From contig QANZ01027320.1 in NCBI GenBank assembly GCA_003254925.1, positions 351,016-415,015 on the forward strand: a stretch of DNA of 64,000 nt. Reading direction: 5' to 3'. Below are positions 1 through 16,775 of the stretch, in pieces. The position numbers were made by a program, and so were the translations under genes. The number at the start of each line of letters is the position of its first letter. Within the stretch, counting starts at the first letter, position 1. The notes beneath the pieces are model-generated. The model had not been told where the DNA came from. It was given only the letters and a program-made list of their open reading frames with translations, and searched no databases. This DNA is from Chamaecrista fasciculata (lineage: Eukaryota > Streptophyta > Magnoliopsida > Fabales > Fabaceae).

Positions 1-1229
1 CTCCCCATAATAGCCTTCAATTCCATGAAGCTACCAATGAGATGAGCAGAATGATAAAAGTTCCTACGTAACAAAACATTGGCTATGCAAGGAACAATAA
101 AATCTAATGGAAACTTGCTCATTATTGCACTAATATTATTTGTTGGAAAGGTAACAATCCTTGATTGAACAATGCAAAGAGTATCCAATGGCATTATGTT
201 ACCCACGCCCTTAGACAAGGTTAAAGTAGTAGCATATGCAAGCCAAATCCTATTTGTAATCAAAAGATTATAAGCTCTCTTGAAACCTTGTGCATCTCCA
301 TAGACAATCATAAACATGCATTTGTCCTCCTTGTTGAAGCTAAAAGAACACAGTATGTAAACGAAAACGTTGGGCACAATCAGTATCATTGGTGTTGGAT
401 CCTCCCCCACGTTAAACTCACCCTCCGTTTCTAATGACCCACTGTGACATTTTCTCAAACACATACGGAGCATATTGTAAGAAGCACATCTTTTAAACTG
501 AGTTTTACACTTCAAGAGTAAACAATTAGCCCAAATGACTCCTCCAGGATCATATATTAAAATTTCAGTTCCGGCATCTCGTTTCCATATTCCAATAGCC
601 AAATTAACCCCTTCAAAAATAGTAAGAGAGTGAAGACTCTGTACCTCATGTTCCTCGGAATAATATGGATTGAAGAGCATTTTTGAAGAAGGAAAATGTG
701 AAATAACTGCATTCGGAAGCGTATTCACAGTCAGCACAGTGGCGTTATCATCTTGTCCGACGAGATCTGGTGAAGTCGCCTTCGCCGTTTCAAGAACTTC
801 ATACATGTTGTCATTTGCCACAGTGTCGAATTCCACATTTTCAACGCCGGCCAAAACAGAATCGTGCGACGATGTAATTGCCGGTTCGAGAACTTCATCC
901 GCGTCGTTAGTAGCAACAACGTCAAATTCCTTCGGTTGAACACCGACCATACACTCTGCAAGTCCATCGGAGGTCATCGACCCGTCGATTTCGACGTCCG
1001 CAAGACACTTGGTGACCTGCAATAACAGAGTGTCAGATGTCGTCTCCGAGGATGGTGGATACACTTGATCAAATCTGGCGGTGAGATCGTCAATGGCCTG
1101 GGCAATGGATTTTATTTGCAATTCCAAGTTATCAAAACGCTTGGCAGTGGCAATGGCATGAGCCTCAGTGATCTCCTTCAAATGATGAAGGTCGGCAGCG
1201 AGCTGAAGTAATTCAGATGCTTCATCCAT
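1..1229 (-). CDS. uncharacterised protein, 5' part (3' end outside window)
   Basis: An open frame runs without a stop from an ATG at 1229-1227 to the left edge, at least 409 codons. The first 60 residues are Leu/Ala-rich and look helical (start MDEASELLQLAADLHH, then an AKRFDNLELQIKSIAQAIDDL stretch), reminiscent of a coiled coil or of the N-termini of retroelement gag proteins. Residues 70-170 are acidic with many Val/Asp/Thr, followed by a more hydrophobic globular-looking part with several Cys (for example LLLKCKTQFKRCASYNMLRMCLRKC). I do not recognise the family. A TATA-like box lies about 250 bp upstream and the 5' leader has no obvious intron. It could be a lineage-specific gene or a domesticated or decayed transposon ORF. 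The open frame is certain; its being a functional gene is inferred. Confidence 0.55.
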   Translation of the reverse strand, partial: MDEASELLQLAADLHHLKEITEAHAIATAKRFDNLELQIKSIAQAIDDLTARFDQVYPPSSETTSDTLLLQVTKCLADVEIDGSMTSDGLAECMVGVQPKEFDVVATNDADEVLEPAITSSHDSVLAGVENVEFDTVANDNMYEVLETAKATSPDLVGQDDNATVLTVNTLPNAVISHFPSSKMLFNPYYSEEHEVQSLHSLTIFEGVNLAIGIWKRDAGTEILIYDPGGVIWANCLLLKCKTQFKRCASYNMLRMCLRKCHSGSLETEGEFNVGEDPTPMILIVPNVFVYILCSFSFNKEDKCMFMIVYGDAQGFKRAYNLLITNRIWLAYATTLTLSKGVGNIMPLDTLCIVQSRIVTFPTNNISAIMSKFPLDFIVPCIANVLLRRNFYHSAHLIGSFMELKAIMG

Positions 1230-1944
1230 AATAGGAGACAATGAAAGCACCAAATGATACAGACAGTCTCAATCTCTAATAGGGAAACAAACTAAAAGGG
1301 AAGGAAATTACAAATGGAGAGGAAGAAGATGAACAAATGTAGAGTGTGCATCAGCTTTCCAAGGAAGAAAAGGAAAGATATGCAACCACGAAGCCCTTCT
1401 TCGAGTCAAGGGTGAACTCCACTGCCAACAAAGGCATTACAATCAACTAGCATGCCTCTAGACTCTTCACTCCAACCCTATATACACTGCCAAGAATGAC
1501 CAATAGGACCCACGGTTTCTTGAGCCCAAATCTCATAACAAGATTTTCATTTAAATCCTTGGCCCAATATTGATAGTATCACATGTATAAGGCCCATCTC
1601 AACCCAATATTAAGCATATCACGTATCAACCATTTTTGTAATTTATCCATTTTTTAAATTCTAATATACATGCTTTAGCATGAAACTAATACACTTATTT
1701 TGTAAATTTATGAGTGTGTGTGAGATAAAATCTCACATTTAAGTGTGCTAATAGTGTGTAAATAGGTGGAGAGAAATATAAGTCTCACATACATAATGTT
1801 TAGAAGCTAAATGTGTAAACTAGACTAGATGGAATGAAATGATAACTTGTGTATTTTTCAAGAACCAGCTTCTATGAATTTTGGAGTTAATCATTTGAAA
1901 TATTGATGCTTCTTTATGAGTTTGTTACATTGGTACTGATACAG
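1230..1944. other. spacer between divergent genes
   Basis: It holds the 5' leader and promoter of the left-edge ORF, then AT-rich DNA. No lectin, S-locus or PAN coding sequence is visible upstream of the kinase pseudogene that starts at 1945, although an intact family member would have its large first exon here. Confidence 0.6.
1479..1484 (-). promoter_or_regulatory. TATA-like box for the left-edge ORF
   Basis: On the minus strand the sequence reads GTGTATATAGGG, a good plant TATA context, about 250 bp upstream of the ATG at 1229. This is position-based inference only. Confidence 0.35.
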
Positions 1945-3691
1945 AGAAGGGGAAGAAAGACTTGAAAGTGGTCATCATTGTAACAGTTACCGTAGGAGTA
2001 ATTGTTGTAGCTGTTTGTGCATATACACTTTGGTCCAGGACTGCTAGACATCATGGTATCATCGTTTCTTAGTGTATAGGTCACTTATCTATTTATTTAT
2101 CTTTTCACTTTCATTTATTTATTTGTTTGTTCTGGTGGGGTTTGGGGATTTTGCATTATATGCTTGCAATTCAGCCAAAAGAATGGAAAGGAAAGCGACA
2201 TTATTGCCGGACATAAGAGAGGACCTAATTGGAGAGCTGAAAACAACTGAATTTGAGAAGGTGCCACTTTATGATTTTAGAATAATAGAAACTGCAACAA
2301 ATGACTTCAGCTTTGCTAATAAAGTTGGAGAGGGTGGTTTTGGTTCTGTATATAAGGTACTCTAATTATAGGAAGTTAATTTCTTTCTAGGTAATCTTTA
2401 TGTCTTCTAATCTGTTACTGAAAATATGATTCTAGGGAAATTTGCAAGGTGGAGATGAGATAGCAGTGAAAAGACTTTCAAGCACATCTAGACAAGGGCT
2501 TAAGGAATTCATGAATGAAGTGGTTGTGATTTCAAAACTTCAACATCGTAATCTTGTGAGACTTTTAGGTTGTTGCATTGAAGGAGAGGAAAAGATGTTG
2601 ATATATGAATAATGCCTAATAAGAGTTTGGATATTTTTCTGTTTGGTTAGTCTATTTTATTCAAATCTCTCTTACATATCTCTCCTCATAGCATTGTTAA
2701 AATTTAGGTTGTTAACTCTCCTATCATTTTGAAAGAAGTGTTAGAATTTTTGGGAGGAAGAAACATGGAAGCTTTCAATCTTTTTTTTCTTTGCTTTTAA
2801 CTTTTCTTGGATTAATAGCTCCATAATGATAGGTACAAATCAAATTCTTTTTATAGAGAAAATACACATAATTAAATAAAAGATAAATAAAATAAAGTAA
2901 CTACTTATCCCTAAAATCATGTACCTACTAGTTAACTCATATATATGACTAATTCAAAAACAAACTAAATCTCTAAAATTCAAATCTGATGCAACAGATT
3001 CATGCTTCCAATAACAATATAATATTATTATTATTATTAATTCCCAACAAGAAGAGTCTTATAACATTCTTCTTGCATGCATCTCCGTCAAAACAGCATA
3101 AAAAAGACAATCAGTTTTTCATTCAAAAATCAAAATCCTGCAACTTTGGTGTGTTAAAAAAGAGTTTTTATTCTAATATTCTAGAACATTAACTAATTTG
3201 ATCACTTTCTGTTATTTTTGTAGATCCAATCAAAAAGAAAGTTTTAGACTGGAAAATCTGCTTTAACATAATTGGAGGAATTTCTCGAGGTTTACTTTAT
3301 CTTCATCGAGATTCTAGATTAAAAATCATCCATAGAGATCTAAAGCCCGGTAATATCTTATTGGATGAAGATCTTAATCCAAAGATATCAGACTTTGGTC
3401 TTGCAAAAATTTTCGGAAGGAGTGAAGATAAGGACAATACTAGAAGAGTTGTTGGAACTTAGTAAGCCTTCTCTTCATAAAATATTGCAAGATTTCAAGC
3501 TTTATATGTGTTAAACTTTACTAATGAAATCTAAATGCAGTGGTTATATGTCTCCTGAATATGCAATGCAAGGATTGTTTTCAGAGAAATCAGATGTTTT
3601 CAGTTTTGGAGTCATATTACTGGAGATCATCAGTGGTAGGAAGAACACTAGTTTTTGTGACCATGAGCAAAAGTTGGGCCTCTTGGGATTT
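1945..3691 (+). pseudogene. G-type lectin S-receptor-like kinase (SD1-13-like), truncated pseudogene
   Basis: Five exons of an SRLK remain: transmembrane 1945-2055 (VVIIVTVTVGVIVVAVCAY), kinase N-lobe start 2175-2356 (glycine loop [10 protein letters not shown]), 2436-2645 (IAVKRL lysine), 3224-3461 (HRDLKPGN catalytic loop, DFG) and 3541-3691 ([20 protein letters not shown]). Three defects are visible. The ectodomain exon is absent. Exon 2436-2645 is 210 nt, against 211 nt in the three sister genes, because one T is lost in the codon after MLIYE, giving GAA TAA and a frameshift. The last kinase exon is missing, with an inverted-repeat element starting 55 bp after exon 6. The kinase wording ([26 protein letters not shown]) is closer to Arabidopsis SD1-13 than to the RKS1-like neighbours. 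Splice sites are still intact, so decay looks fairly recent. Confidence 0.88.
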
Positions 3692-3745
3692 GTAAGCTTC
3701 TCCAAATGAATTTTTCAAAATAATTTTGGTTGTTTATACTTTATA

Positions 3746-4503
3746 GGCCAAAGTTCTATTTTGATCTCTCATGTTTGCTCAAAGTTCCGTTTTGGTCCTT
3801 CAAGTTTTTTTCATTCCGTTTTGGTCCCTCATGTTTGCTCAATGTTTCGTTTTCGTTCCTTAAGTTTGTTTGTTCTGTTTTGGTCTCTCATGTTTGCTCA
3901 AAGTTCTATTTTGGTCCCTCAAGTTTCCAAAAAGTTCCACCATTAGTCCCTGGCTCTTTTCCATCTATTTTTTCCTTTTAAAAAGGAAAAAAACTAACTT
4001 TCATCTCTCAACAATTTTGCTCTTTTGCATTAAGGTCTTTCCCTTTTGTAAAAGAGCAAAATTGTTGGGAGATGAAAGTTAGTTTTTTTTTCTTTTTATA
4101 ACAGAAAAAGTGGAGTTTTTTCTTTTTTTCCCTTTTGTAAAAAATGGACTGAAATAGGATACATATAGTTTCTATTTCAGTCCACTTCATCTTATTTTGC
4201 CACATCATGATCCTAGTTACTATACCACGTCATACTTAACGGCTAAATATGGATGGAATTCACCAAGGGACTAACGGTGGAACCTTTTGAGAAGTTATGG
4301 GACCAAAATTGCAACAAAAAAAGTTATGGGACTAAAATGAAATCTTTGTCATATTTATGGGACCAAAATTGTAACAAAAAAAAAGTTATGAGACCAAAAT
4401 GAAACTTTTGTCATAGTTATGGAACCAAAATTACAACAAAAAAAGTTATAGGACCAAAATGAAACCTTTGTCATAGTTATGAGACCAAAAGTGCACTTAA
4501 GCC
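3746..4503. mobile_element. inverted-repeat element of the 'ggccaaagt' family (MULE/MITE-like)
   Basis: The left part repeats tracts like 'ttttggtccctcatgtttgctcaa' in degenerate form, and the right part carries their complement ('gggaccaaaatgaaac'). The ends read GGCCAAAGT and ACTTAAGCC. It belongs to the same family as the elements at 27828 and 56082, which have 9-bp target duplications; I find no clear duplication here. It lies where the pseudogene's last intron and exon should be. Confidence 0.6.
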
Positions 4504-5972
4504 TTTAAGTTTTGTTTTCGATATAAAAACTTTATTGATAAATAATCCATTAATACCTCTATAAAAACTTTGTTGAAGCTAGTTCTAGAGCCACGTCTTG
4601 GCCCTTAGCAAGTCCACAGCATTTAATTACTCATCACATAAACTTTTATTTAAAAAGAAATTTAACAACAATGATAATCTGATCTTCTTTTGCGTTGGAT
4701 TATGCAGAGGGTGGATTTATTTTTATATATAAAAAGATTTTAAAAAAAAGTGTAAGTTATTATGGGGCTTGCTGCATGCTCAATTAGTCCCTTTGGACAA
4801 AGTCAAAACGTCAAAATCAAAGTCAGGTGAATTAGATTTCTTCAGTGTTGGAGTCCTTTTCTTTGATTTTTCATCACTCTTTTCTCATGATTTCTATGTG
4901 ATTAAGGAACAATTTCATTTATTCAGACTCACATATTGTATCCAACAGTTAAAAGTATTTATATCCTCTTCCAATAATTTTTCCTCACCTACCATGTAAG
5001 AAATTCCAGACCTGCAAGACCTAAAATTGCACTTTCTTCGACAGACATGTGACAAAATCTTTTTTTTTTTTTCTTGAAAATATTGAACAAATTAAAGTAC
5101 ATGTAATACATAATAATTCACGTAGATCTTGATCTCATCCAAAAGTTGAAAGATCATCTCCTACACGCAAAGAATTGAATGTAAACCAACAACCCCATAT
5201 AGATATTTTCAAGTTGATGTATGTGTCTCTTTCACATATCCCCACACACTCACACACATAATATTTAGGGTAAATTATAAAAAAAGTTCACATAATTAGA
5301 GATTGAATCTCTGTGATTAAAAAAATATTAAAATTAAGCTTCAGATTTATTTTGTTAGCGAAAAGAAATCTGTGTGGTATATTTTCGTCTAAAAATTAAC
5401 AGATCCTTACGTTTTTATCAAAATTTTCTTTCATTCAAGTCTTTGATTCATCTCAGAATAGATCAGAAAATTTATTATCTTTATTAAACCTTTCCTAAAA
5501 CCTGCAAAATAAAAATGAAATTATGGGCAAAATGAATCATAAACTTGAATAAAAAAACAAAATGATGGGATCCATTAATTTTTAGACAAAAATATATTTT
5601 AGAAACTTTTACTAACGGAGTAAATCTCAAACACCGACACATTTTAAACTACAACAACTAGATGTCTAGTCACCCCAAACCACATGAAGATTGTAATTTA
5701 CCCTTATATTATATTCAACTTCTTTTTCCTTCAGCAACATTATGCTAATAAATGATCATATCATATATAACCCGCACCAGTCACCAGCACAGCCACTAAC
5801 AAATAATATATATCGCATCATCACTCTTACTCCAACTAACCAATTTATGAAACTAGACCCCACGCATGCATTATATGCATCGATCTCTACCTCTAAAATT
5901 ATATATTCATCTCCACAAATTCCCAATTTAATTCCATTGTACAATATAATATTATTATTTCTCTTCCAAACC
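4504..5972. other. intergenic, upstream region of the intact kinase gene
   Basis: AT-rich DNA with no gene or element I can define. An in-frame ATG at 5742 would add 77 residues to the next gene without resembling any SRLK, so this stretch is taken as promoter and 5' leader. Confidence 0.5.
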
Positions 5973-10818
<4,846 letters not shown>

Positions 10819-12314
10819 GGATCATCATGGTTCTTTTATAGAGAGCATACATATATTATATATGCTTCAAATCTTCAATAGTGTGAAATATTTCAGATAC
10901 TTGTTGTAAACTTGTAATAAGGTTTTCCAAACAATATGTGCTTGATGTATACATGCATGTACATTAGAATGAGAAGTTGGGTGTATAAAACGCACTAAAT
11001 CATACCTATGCTTTGAAGGAATTAATAAGAAAAGAGGCATATGGTCATGCAAGACCTTCTTTTATTAATTAGAGAAGTGTCTGAATTAGAGAAATGTCAA
11101 TAGATATTGTAATATTGCTATTTGTTAATATGGAAAATATAGTACACCATGTGAGTGGAGATCTTTTCTTCTAATTTAAGATTAAATGTGCCAATAAAAG
11201 TTAGCCCAGTTAGTAAGGAGTCGACTCATAACAAGGTCGTGAGTTCAATTCCCCCTGCTGATGTGATGCTCATAGAACCTAGAGGCATGTTCTGCTCTTG
11301 ATGAGCATCTAGGGCCCAACTCACCTAAACTTTTTCATTACAAAAAAAAGATTAAATGTTGATAAATTTGCATCTAATGATCATATTTCAATTGTAAATC
11401 AAACATATATATATGAAATGGACAGAGATAGAAAGTGGGGCATGGTCACTTTCAGTTGCCTATCGTAAACAGAGGACGGAGTACAACGTAAGTTTGAGGT
11501 ATCTATGAGAAACAATTTATGAAGAGACTTGACCGAATTGATTGGCCTCACGGAGTCAATTCTTTTTTTTTTCTCTTATAGTTAAGACACACATAAAATA
11601 TGTCTAAGACCAACAATTGAAGTATATATATATAATCCTCACGGATTAATTGCTAGATGTCTTAATCCATGAACACTGATCACTCACGTACATCTTGTTC
11701 TCAAAAAGTTGCAAAATCTCCAACAACTTATGAAGACTTCTAATGTTAACGAACAAATTAGCCTAGATACATTTTCTAGTTTAGTGTCTCTATCACTATT
11801 CACACATTACGTAGACTTCTAATGTTGACTTCTGCTATTTTTCCAGTAGTGTTAGTTTAATCCTTTTGTTATACATATTAATTGAATGATGTGGTTCTAG
11901 AGACTAAATTTTATAATTTTGATCTTTCAGTGATTAACTTGAGATGTTTATTATCTTTTGGGGTCTAAATTATTAACTGGTCTTTTTTAACTTTAAATTA
12001 AAACTCCATTTTTAATTGATTAAGTTTTAACGTTCTTTTTCAAGTTCATCTCTCTTTTTTAATTTGCAAAATAAAACTCCAAGTAACAATAGGCATTTGA
12101 GCTCCTGGGTTCTGAGTGTTTGTCAAAACGAGGGATGTGAAGAATTTGAATTTTATTTATTCCATCTCCATCTTAATTTCCCCTTTAATTCTATATATAT
12201 GTATATATCTCTGCTTGATCTGTAAAATATAATGCAGTTTGAAGTTTGAACATAATTTTGAAAGTATATATACTTGATTAATTGGTATAATCGGACTTGA
12301 CATAATCTTTACAG
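10819..12314. other. intergenic between tandem kinase genes
   Basis: It contains a SINE at 11190-11347. Around 12130-12310 the DNA resembles intron 1 of the upstream gene near 7885 ('aagaatttgaatt'), meaning the duplicated unit that gave the next gene begins inside intron 1 or that its first exon was deleted. No ectodomain coding sequence is present. Confidence 0.6.
11190..11347 (+). mobile_element. tRNA-derived SINE with 12-bp target duplication
   Basis: Starts GCCAATAAAAGTTAGCCC, has a pol III box-B-like GAGTTCAATTCC, and ends CTCACCTAAACT followed by a short A-run. It is flanked by the perfect direct repeat AAGATTAAATGT at 11178-11189 and 11348-11359. A second copy lies at 33160. Confidence 0.82.
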
Positions 12315-12358
12315 CAAAATATGCAAAAAAGCCCTGTGGCTCTCTTGGCACCAAGGGG

Positions 12359-14669
12359 ATGGTGGCTCTTCTGGTCGTTTCTCTTTGCTTAACTTTGTTT
12401 CTGGTGTCCTTTTTTGTATATTGGTTCGCAAAGGAGAAGAAGAAAGGTATGAATATATTTTCTCCACTTCATCACAATATATATTATGACATGGCCAATA
12501 ATTTTTGTATGAAAACTATTAATTATTTTTCCCTTTTTTATTTCAAATTAATACAGCGAAAAGGATGCATAAGTCATTCTGTGAACTTGGCAGAGGACAA
12601 AATTCAGATTTACAGTTCTTTGATCTGAGTGACATAGCTGCAGCAACACAAGATTTTTCTCCTGATAATAAGCTTGGACAAGGCGGTTTTGGTTCAGTTT
12701 ATAAGGTAGCTGTATTAAATCTCAAATTTTTAAAAAAATTGAGATAAAAAAAAACGTTTTAAATAGATCACAAACATCCACAAAATTGATTAATTGACAC
12801 CATAGTTAGATTAGCATCATTATTAATGTAATTGAGGATATGATCATGGGCCATGAATTATTCATGGCAGATATGTATATGTTTGCACTTTAATTTACAA
12901 GGCATAAGTGAGAACACCATGCATGTAGATTTCTCTTATAGTATAATATGTTGCAAATTATGATCAGAAATTGACATTAATTGGACAATAATTAACTTCA
13001 GGGTGTACTAAGTAATGGATTGGAAATAGCAGTGAAGAGACTGTCCAAGAATTCTGTGCAAGGCACACAAGAGTTCAAAAATGAGGTTGTTTTAATTGCA
13101 AAGCTTCAACATATAAATCTTGTGAGGATATTAGGCTGCTGCATTCAAGGAGAAGAGAAAATGTTAATCTATGAGTATTTGCCAAACAAAAGCTTGGACT
13201 CTTTCATTTTTGGTATGTAGGTCATCTAATTTCCTTTTTCTTTTGTTTTTGTATTTTTCATTTGATCATGATTTCTGAGTTGGAAAATTAATGGCCAAGC
13301 TATCAATAATTCTAATAGATTCAATCTTGTATGTGTTCAGATCAAGCAAAAAAATTACAACTAGATTGGAAGAAGAGATTTGATATCATTTGTGGAATTG
13401 CAAGAGGTATCTTATATCTTCATCGAGATTCAAGATTAAGAATCATTCATCGGGATCTCAAGGCTAGTAATGTCTTGTTGGACTCTGAATTGAACCCAAA
13501 AATTGCTGATTTTGGTATGGCTAGAATATTTGGAGGAGACGAGATTGAAGCAAACACAAATCGAGTTGTTGGAACCTAGTAAGTACTCAAAATTGATATA
13601 GTGTCAAATTCTAATTAATATCCGAATTGTATATATAGTTTGATGATTGTTATTGTTTGACAAGTTTCAAATCTTCTTTTGTAAGTGGGTACATGTCACC
13701 TGAATATGCAATGGAAGGATTGTTCTCAATAAAATCAGACGTATACAGTTTTGGAGTTTTACTATTAGAAGTGATCACAGGTCGAAAGAATAGCAGTCAT
13801 TATGAGAACTTTTCCTCAACTTTAATTGGATATGTGAGTATGTTTCATACCTTCATTTAAACTTAGCATTAATTAATTGGTCAAAGTGTAAATTTGGTCC
13901 CATATCTTTTGCTCAATTTCCAAGTTGGTCCTATATCTTTTTATTTTTGCACATTTGGTCTTATATCTTTGGGTTAGTTCCCAATTTGGCCTCATTTCTT
14001 TTTTTTTGTTGTAGATTTGGTCTCATATCTATGAGTCAATTACAAAATTGGTCATATATCTTTGTGTCAGGTGCAGAAGTAGTCTCATATCTTTGCAAAG
14101 GATTAACTCCTTTTGCAAATATATGGGACCAATTCTGCAACTTAACCAAAAGGTATGGGATCAAAAATAAGATGTGGCCAAATTGGGACCTTTTACAAAG
14201 ATATGGGACTAAAAGTGCAACAAAAAAAAGATACAGGACCAAATTGGAAACTCAACAAAATATATAGGACCAAATTTCCACTTTGACCTAATTAATTTAT
14301 AGATAGTAATCTAACCCATTAATTGACTTCCAACTAATTTAGATTTGGAACCTATGGAGAGAAGGAAGACCCATGGAGATTGTGGATCCATCATTAGGTG
14401 ATGAGAGAGAGATAAGGTTTGAACATGAACTTGTAAAATGTATGCAAATAGGGCTTCTTTGTGTACAAGACCAAGCATCAGAGAGACCAACTATGTCAGA
14501 AGTGGTTTCCATGTTGGGTAGTACAGACTCATCAGTAATAATTCCTTCTCCTAAACAACCTGCTTTCATTTTCAACAGAAGATCAGTTGATGATCATTCA
14601 AATCCCTCAAACAGTGAGGCAGTTCATTCAGTAAATCAAGTGAGCATTACAATGATTGAAGCTCGCTGA
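12359..14669 (+). CDS. RKS1-like receptor kinase lacking the ectodomain exon (membrane-anchored kinase or 5'-truncated pseudogene)
   Basis: Exons homologous to exons 2-7 of the gene at 5973 are all present and in frame: 12315-12446, 12557-12705, 13002-13212, 13341-13578, 13686-13833 and 14343-14669. The middle exons have exactly the same lengths as their homologues (132, 211, 238, 148 nt). The first in-frame ATG is at 12359, just before the membrane helix [20 protein letters not shown], giving 386 aa: helix, juxtamembrane, complete kinase ([27 protein letters not shown]) and the family's Ser-rich tail ending SITMIEAR. No lectin, EGF or PAN exon occurs upstream. One change in a conserved spot is KLQHIN for KLQHRN. 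The open kinase frame suggests recent truncation or retained function as a kinase without a receptor part. Expression is unknown, and a promoter must have come from former intron DNA. Confidence 0.75.
13879..14288. mobile_element. MULE-type MITE in the last intron of the truncated kinase gene
   Basis: 410 bp with inverted ends GGTCAAAGTGTAAATTTGG / CCAAATTTCCACTTTGACC. A perfect 9-bp target duplication TAATTAATT (13870-13878 and 14289-14297) fits Mutator-like transposition. The interior is a long imperfect palindrome and has no coding capacity. Confidence 0.85.
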
Positions 14670-16775
14670 AGTTGTTAGCTCTTTGATTATTAGGGTGTGT
14701 ATGCATATATGGTACTTAATGGTTTGTTCTTGTTAGAATTAGAACTAAATGGCCAAAGTCTCAAATTGGTCCTTTATGTATGGGGTAAATTTTAAATTAG
14801 TCTCTTATTTTTCATTTGTTTCATATCAGTCTACATGTTTTCATAATGTTTCAAATTAGTTCCAAACCTATTTTCGAGACGCAATTTGATCTCATTTGCT
14901 AACAATCTTAACTGGCAGAGAAATGACTCTTCAAAAATTAATACATAGTTTTGAACTCGTGGCATGCAAACTTGAAACGAGAAAGATGACAAATTTCACT
15001 TGTTTAACCGTCAAATAATATTACTTAAATTTCTTGTATTTAAATAATATGTATATATTAATACATGTTGATATGTAATTAATGGAGGATAATTGCTGGA
15101 CACCTCATAGTTTGTTATTCTTGTAATGTATGAACTGGACTATTTTATGAGGTGTCCTTTCTTTAGAATATTTCAGTATTATTCTCTTCCTATAAAGTCA
15201 ATAGTTGTATACATATGAAATCAAGGTAATAGAATATACTTTTTTTCATTTTACTGTCTCATCCTCTAATAGTAATGGCTATCATTTTAAAAGAAAAAAA
15301 AATTATAAAAAGTTGACCCCTTTGTAAAAATCTTGCCTGCGCCCCTGGTTTCGATAATATAATATAATTTAGCTTTCTAATTTGGGTTGTGTTGAACACA
15401 TGAATCACAACATTGATGAATATTCAATAATTCGGGCCCAACATTTATGAATTTAACTCTGTAGACCATGGAATTTTTTTATAAAATAAGTCTTAATCCT
15501 TAAGCGAAGCAATTAGTCAAGGAATGAAAATATGCAGATAAAGTAAAACAAAAAGACAGAACAGAACAAAACAAAAAATGGCACCGACAAATCTTACCCA
15601 ATTTGCATATTTTTAATATTTTTATTAGGTATTTATCACTCATTAAGAACATCATTTCTCTCTGTAATCATGCACTTAGCAAATTTTCAATTTTTATTTG
15701 ATTCATACAGTTATATTTCAGAAATTAAATTTTTAATTTATTCTAAAACTGAGGGCATCCTACTATTCCATTTTTATTTGTTTCAAAACCTCATTTCTTA
15801 GTCCTAAATATCGTGTCAAATGTCATTTTGGTCATAAGAGTTTTAATTTGTTTATTTCGGAAAAAAATCCTTAATAGATATTTTTCTGATGTTCTTGCAA
15901 ATTTCAAGTTTTTTTTTTTTTAAAAAAAAGGCCATTAAAAATATAATATGAAATACTAATCTGTATATAGTTACATTTAACATCACTACAATTATATTGA
16001 AAAAAAAAAAAAGTAGCAAACGCACCTTTCAATCCAAATATACTTTCAGGATAGTGTCAATTATGCTCCAAATTTTATGTTAGCATCAATTATACCCATA
16101 AATTGATCAAATTAATTCTCTATGCCATCATTTTAAAAGTGACAAAATTATGTCTTGGATGACATTAAAAATAAATGTCAAAAGTTTTAGGAACAGTTGA
16201 TAACAAAAAAAAATACAGTATACCTGAGACTGACCATACAGTTTGAGTTTAACAGCACCAAAATGTTTTAACTTTTTTATAAATATCTAAGAAGTAATAT
16301 GTGCTTGGGTAATTTCTTTAAAAATCATTTTTAATTAAAAAATACTACAAAAAGATATATACGTCCATGTGTCATCTTGACTTTAAATTCAATATGAGTG
16401 TATGACTAGATGGCCTTTTATATTACTATGTATATATATATATATATATCAGGTATGCATGGACAATGTTTTTCACTTTCCAGTCTTTCAAGAATGTGCA
16501 GATAGTCATAATAAATAAATAAAACCGTCTTATTCCTACCTATCCTTAAAAACTACAAGATTAGTTGTAGGCATGTATGGAAGGATTTACTGCAAAGCAA
16601 ATTAGTCAACCAATGTGCAGATAAAGAAAAACAACAATAAAAAAAAAAACAAAAAATGGCTCCGACAAATCTGACCCCTATCAAAGTAGAATTTAACATT
16701 TATCACTCATATATTAAGAACTTCATCTGTGTTTGTAACTACTTTGCTTAAGGAACTGTTTTATTGGTCAAAATA
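14670..16775. other. intergenic; truncated repeat then AT-rich DNA and promoter
   Basis: About 14752-15005 is the left half of a 'ggccaaagtctcaaattgg' element also present at 30391-30852; its right half is absent. The rest, including (TA)n near 16431, shows no gene. The last 150 bp before 16776 is the presumed leader of the next kinase. Confidence 0.5.

Noticed and set aside
5742..5972. In-frame upstream ATG extending the intact kinase gene by 77 residues
   Set aside because: The extra residues resemble no SRLK and would put the signal peptide in the middle. The ATG at 5973 directly precedes it.
16764..16775. Earlier start of the third lectin-kinase frame at 16764
   Set aside because: The codon there is TTG, not ATG. 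The first ATG is at 16776 and begins a good signal peptide.
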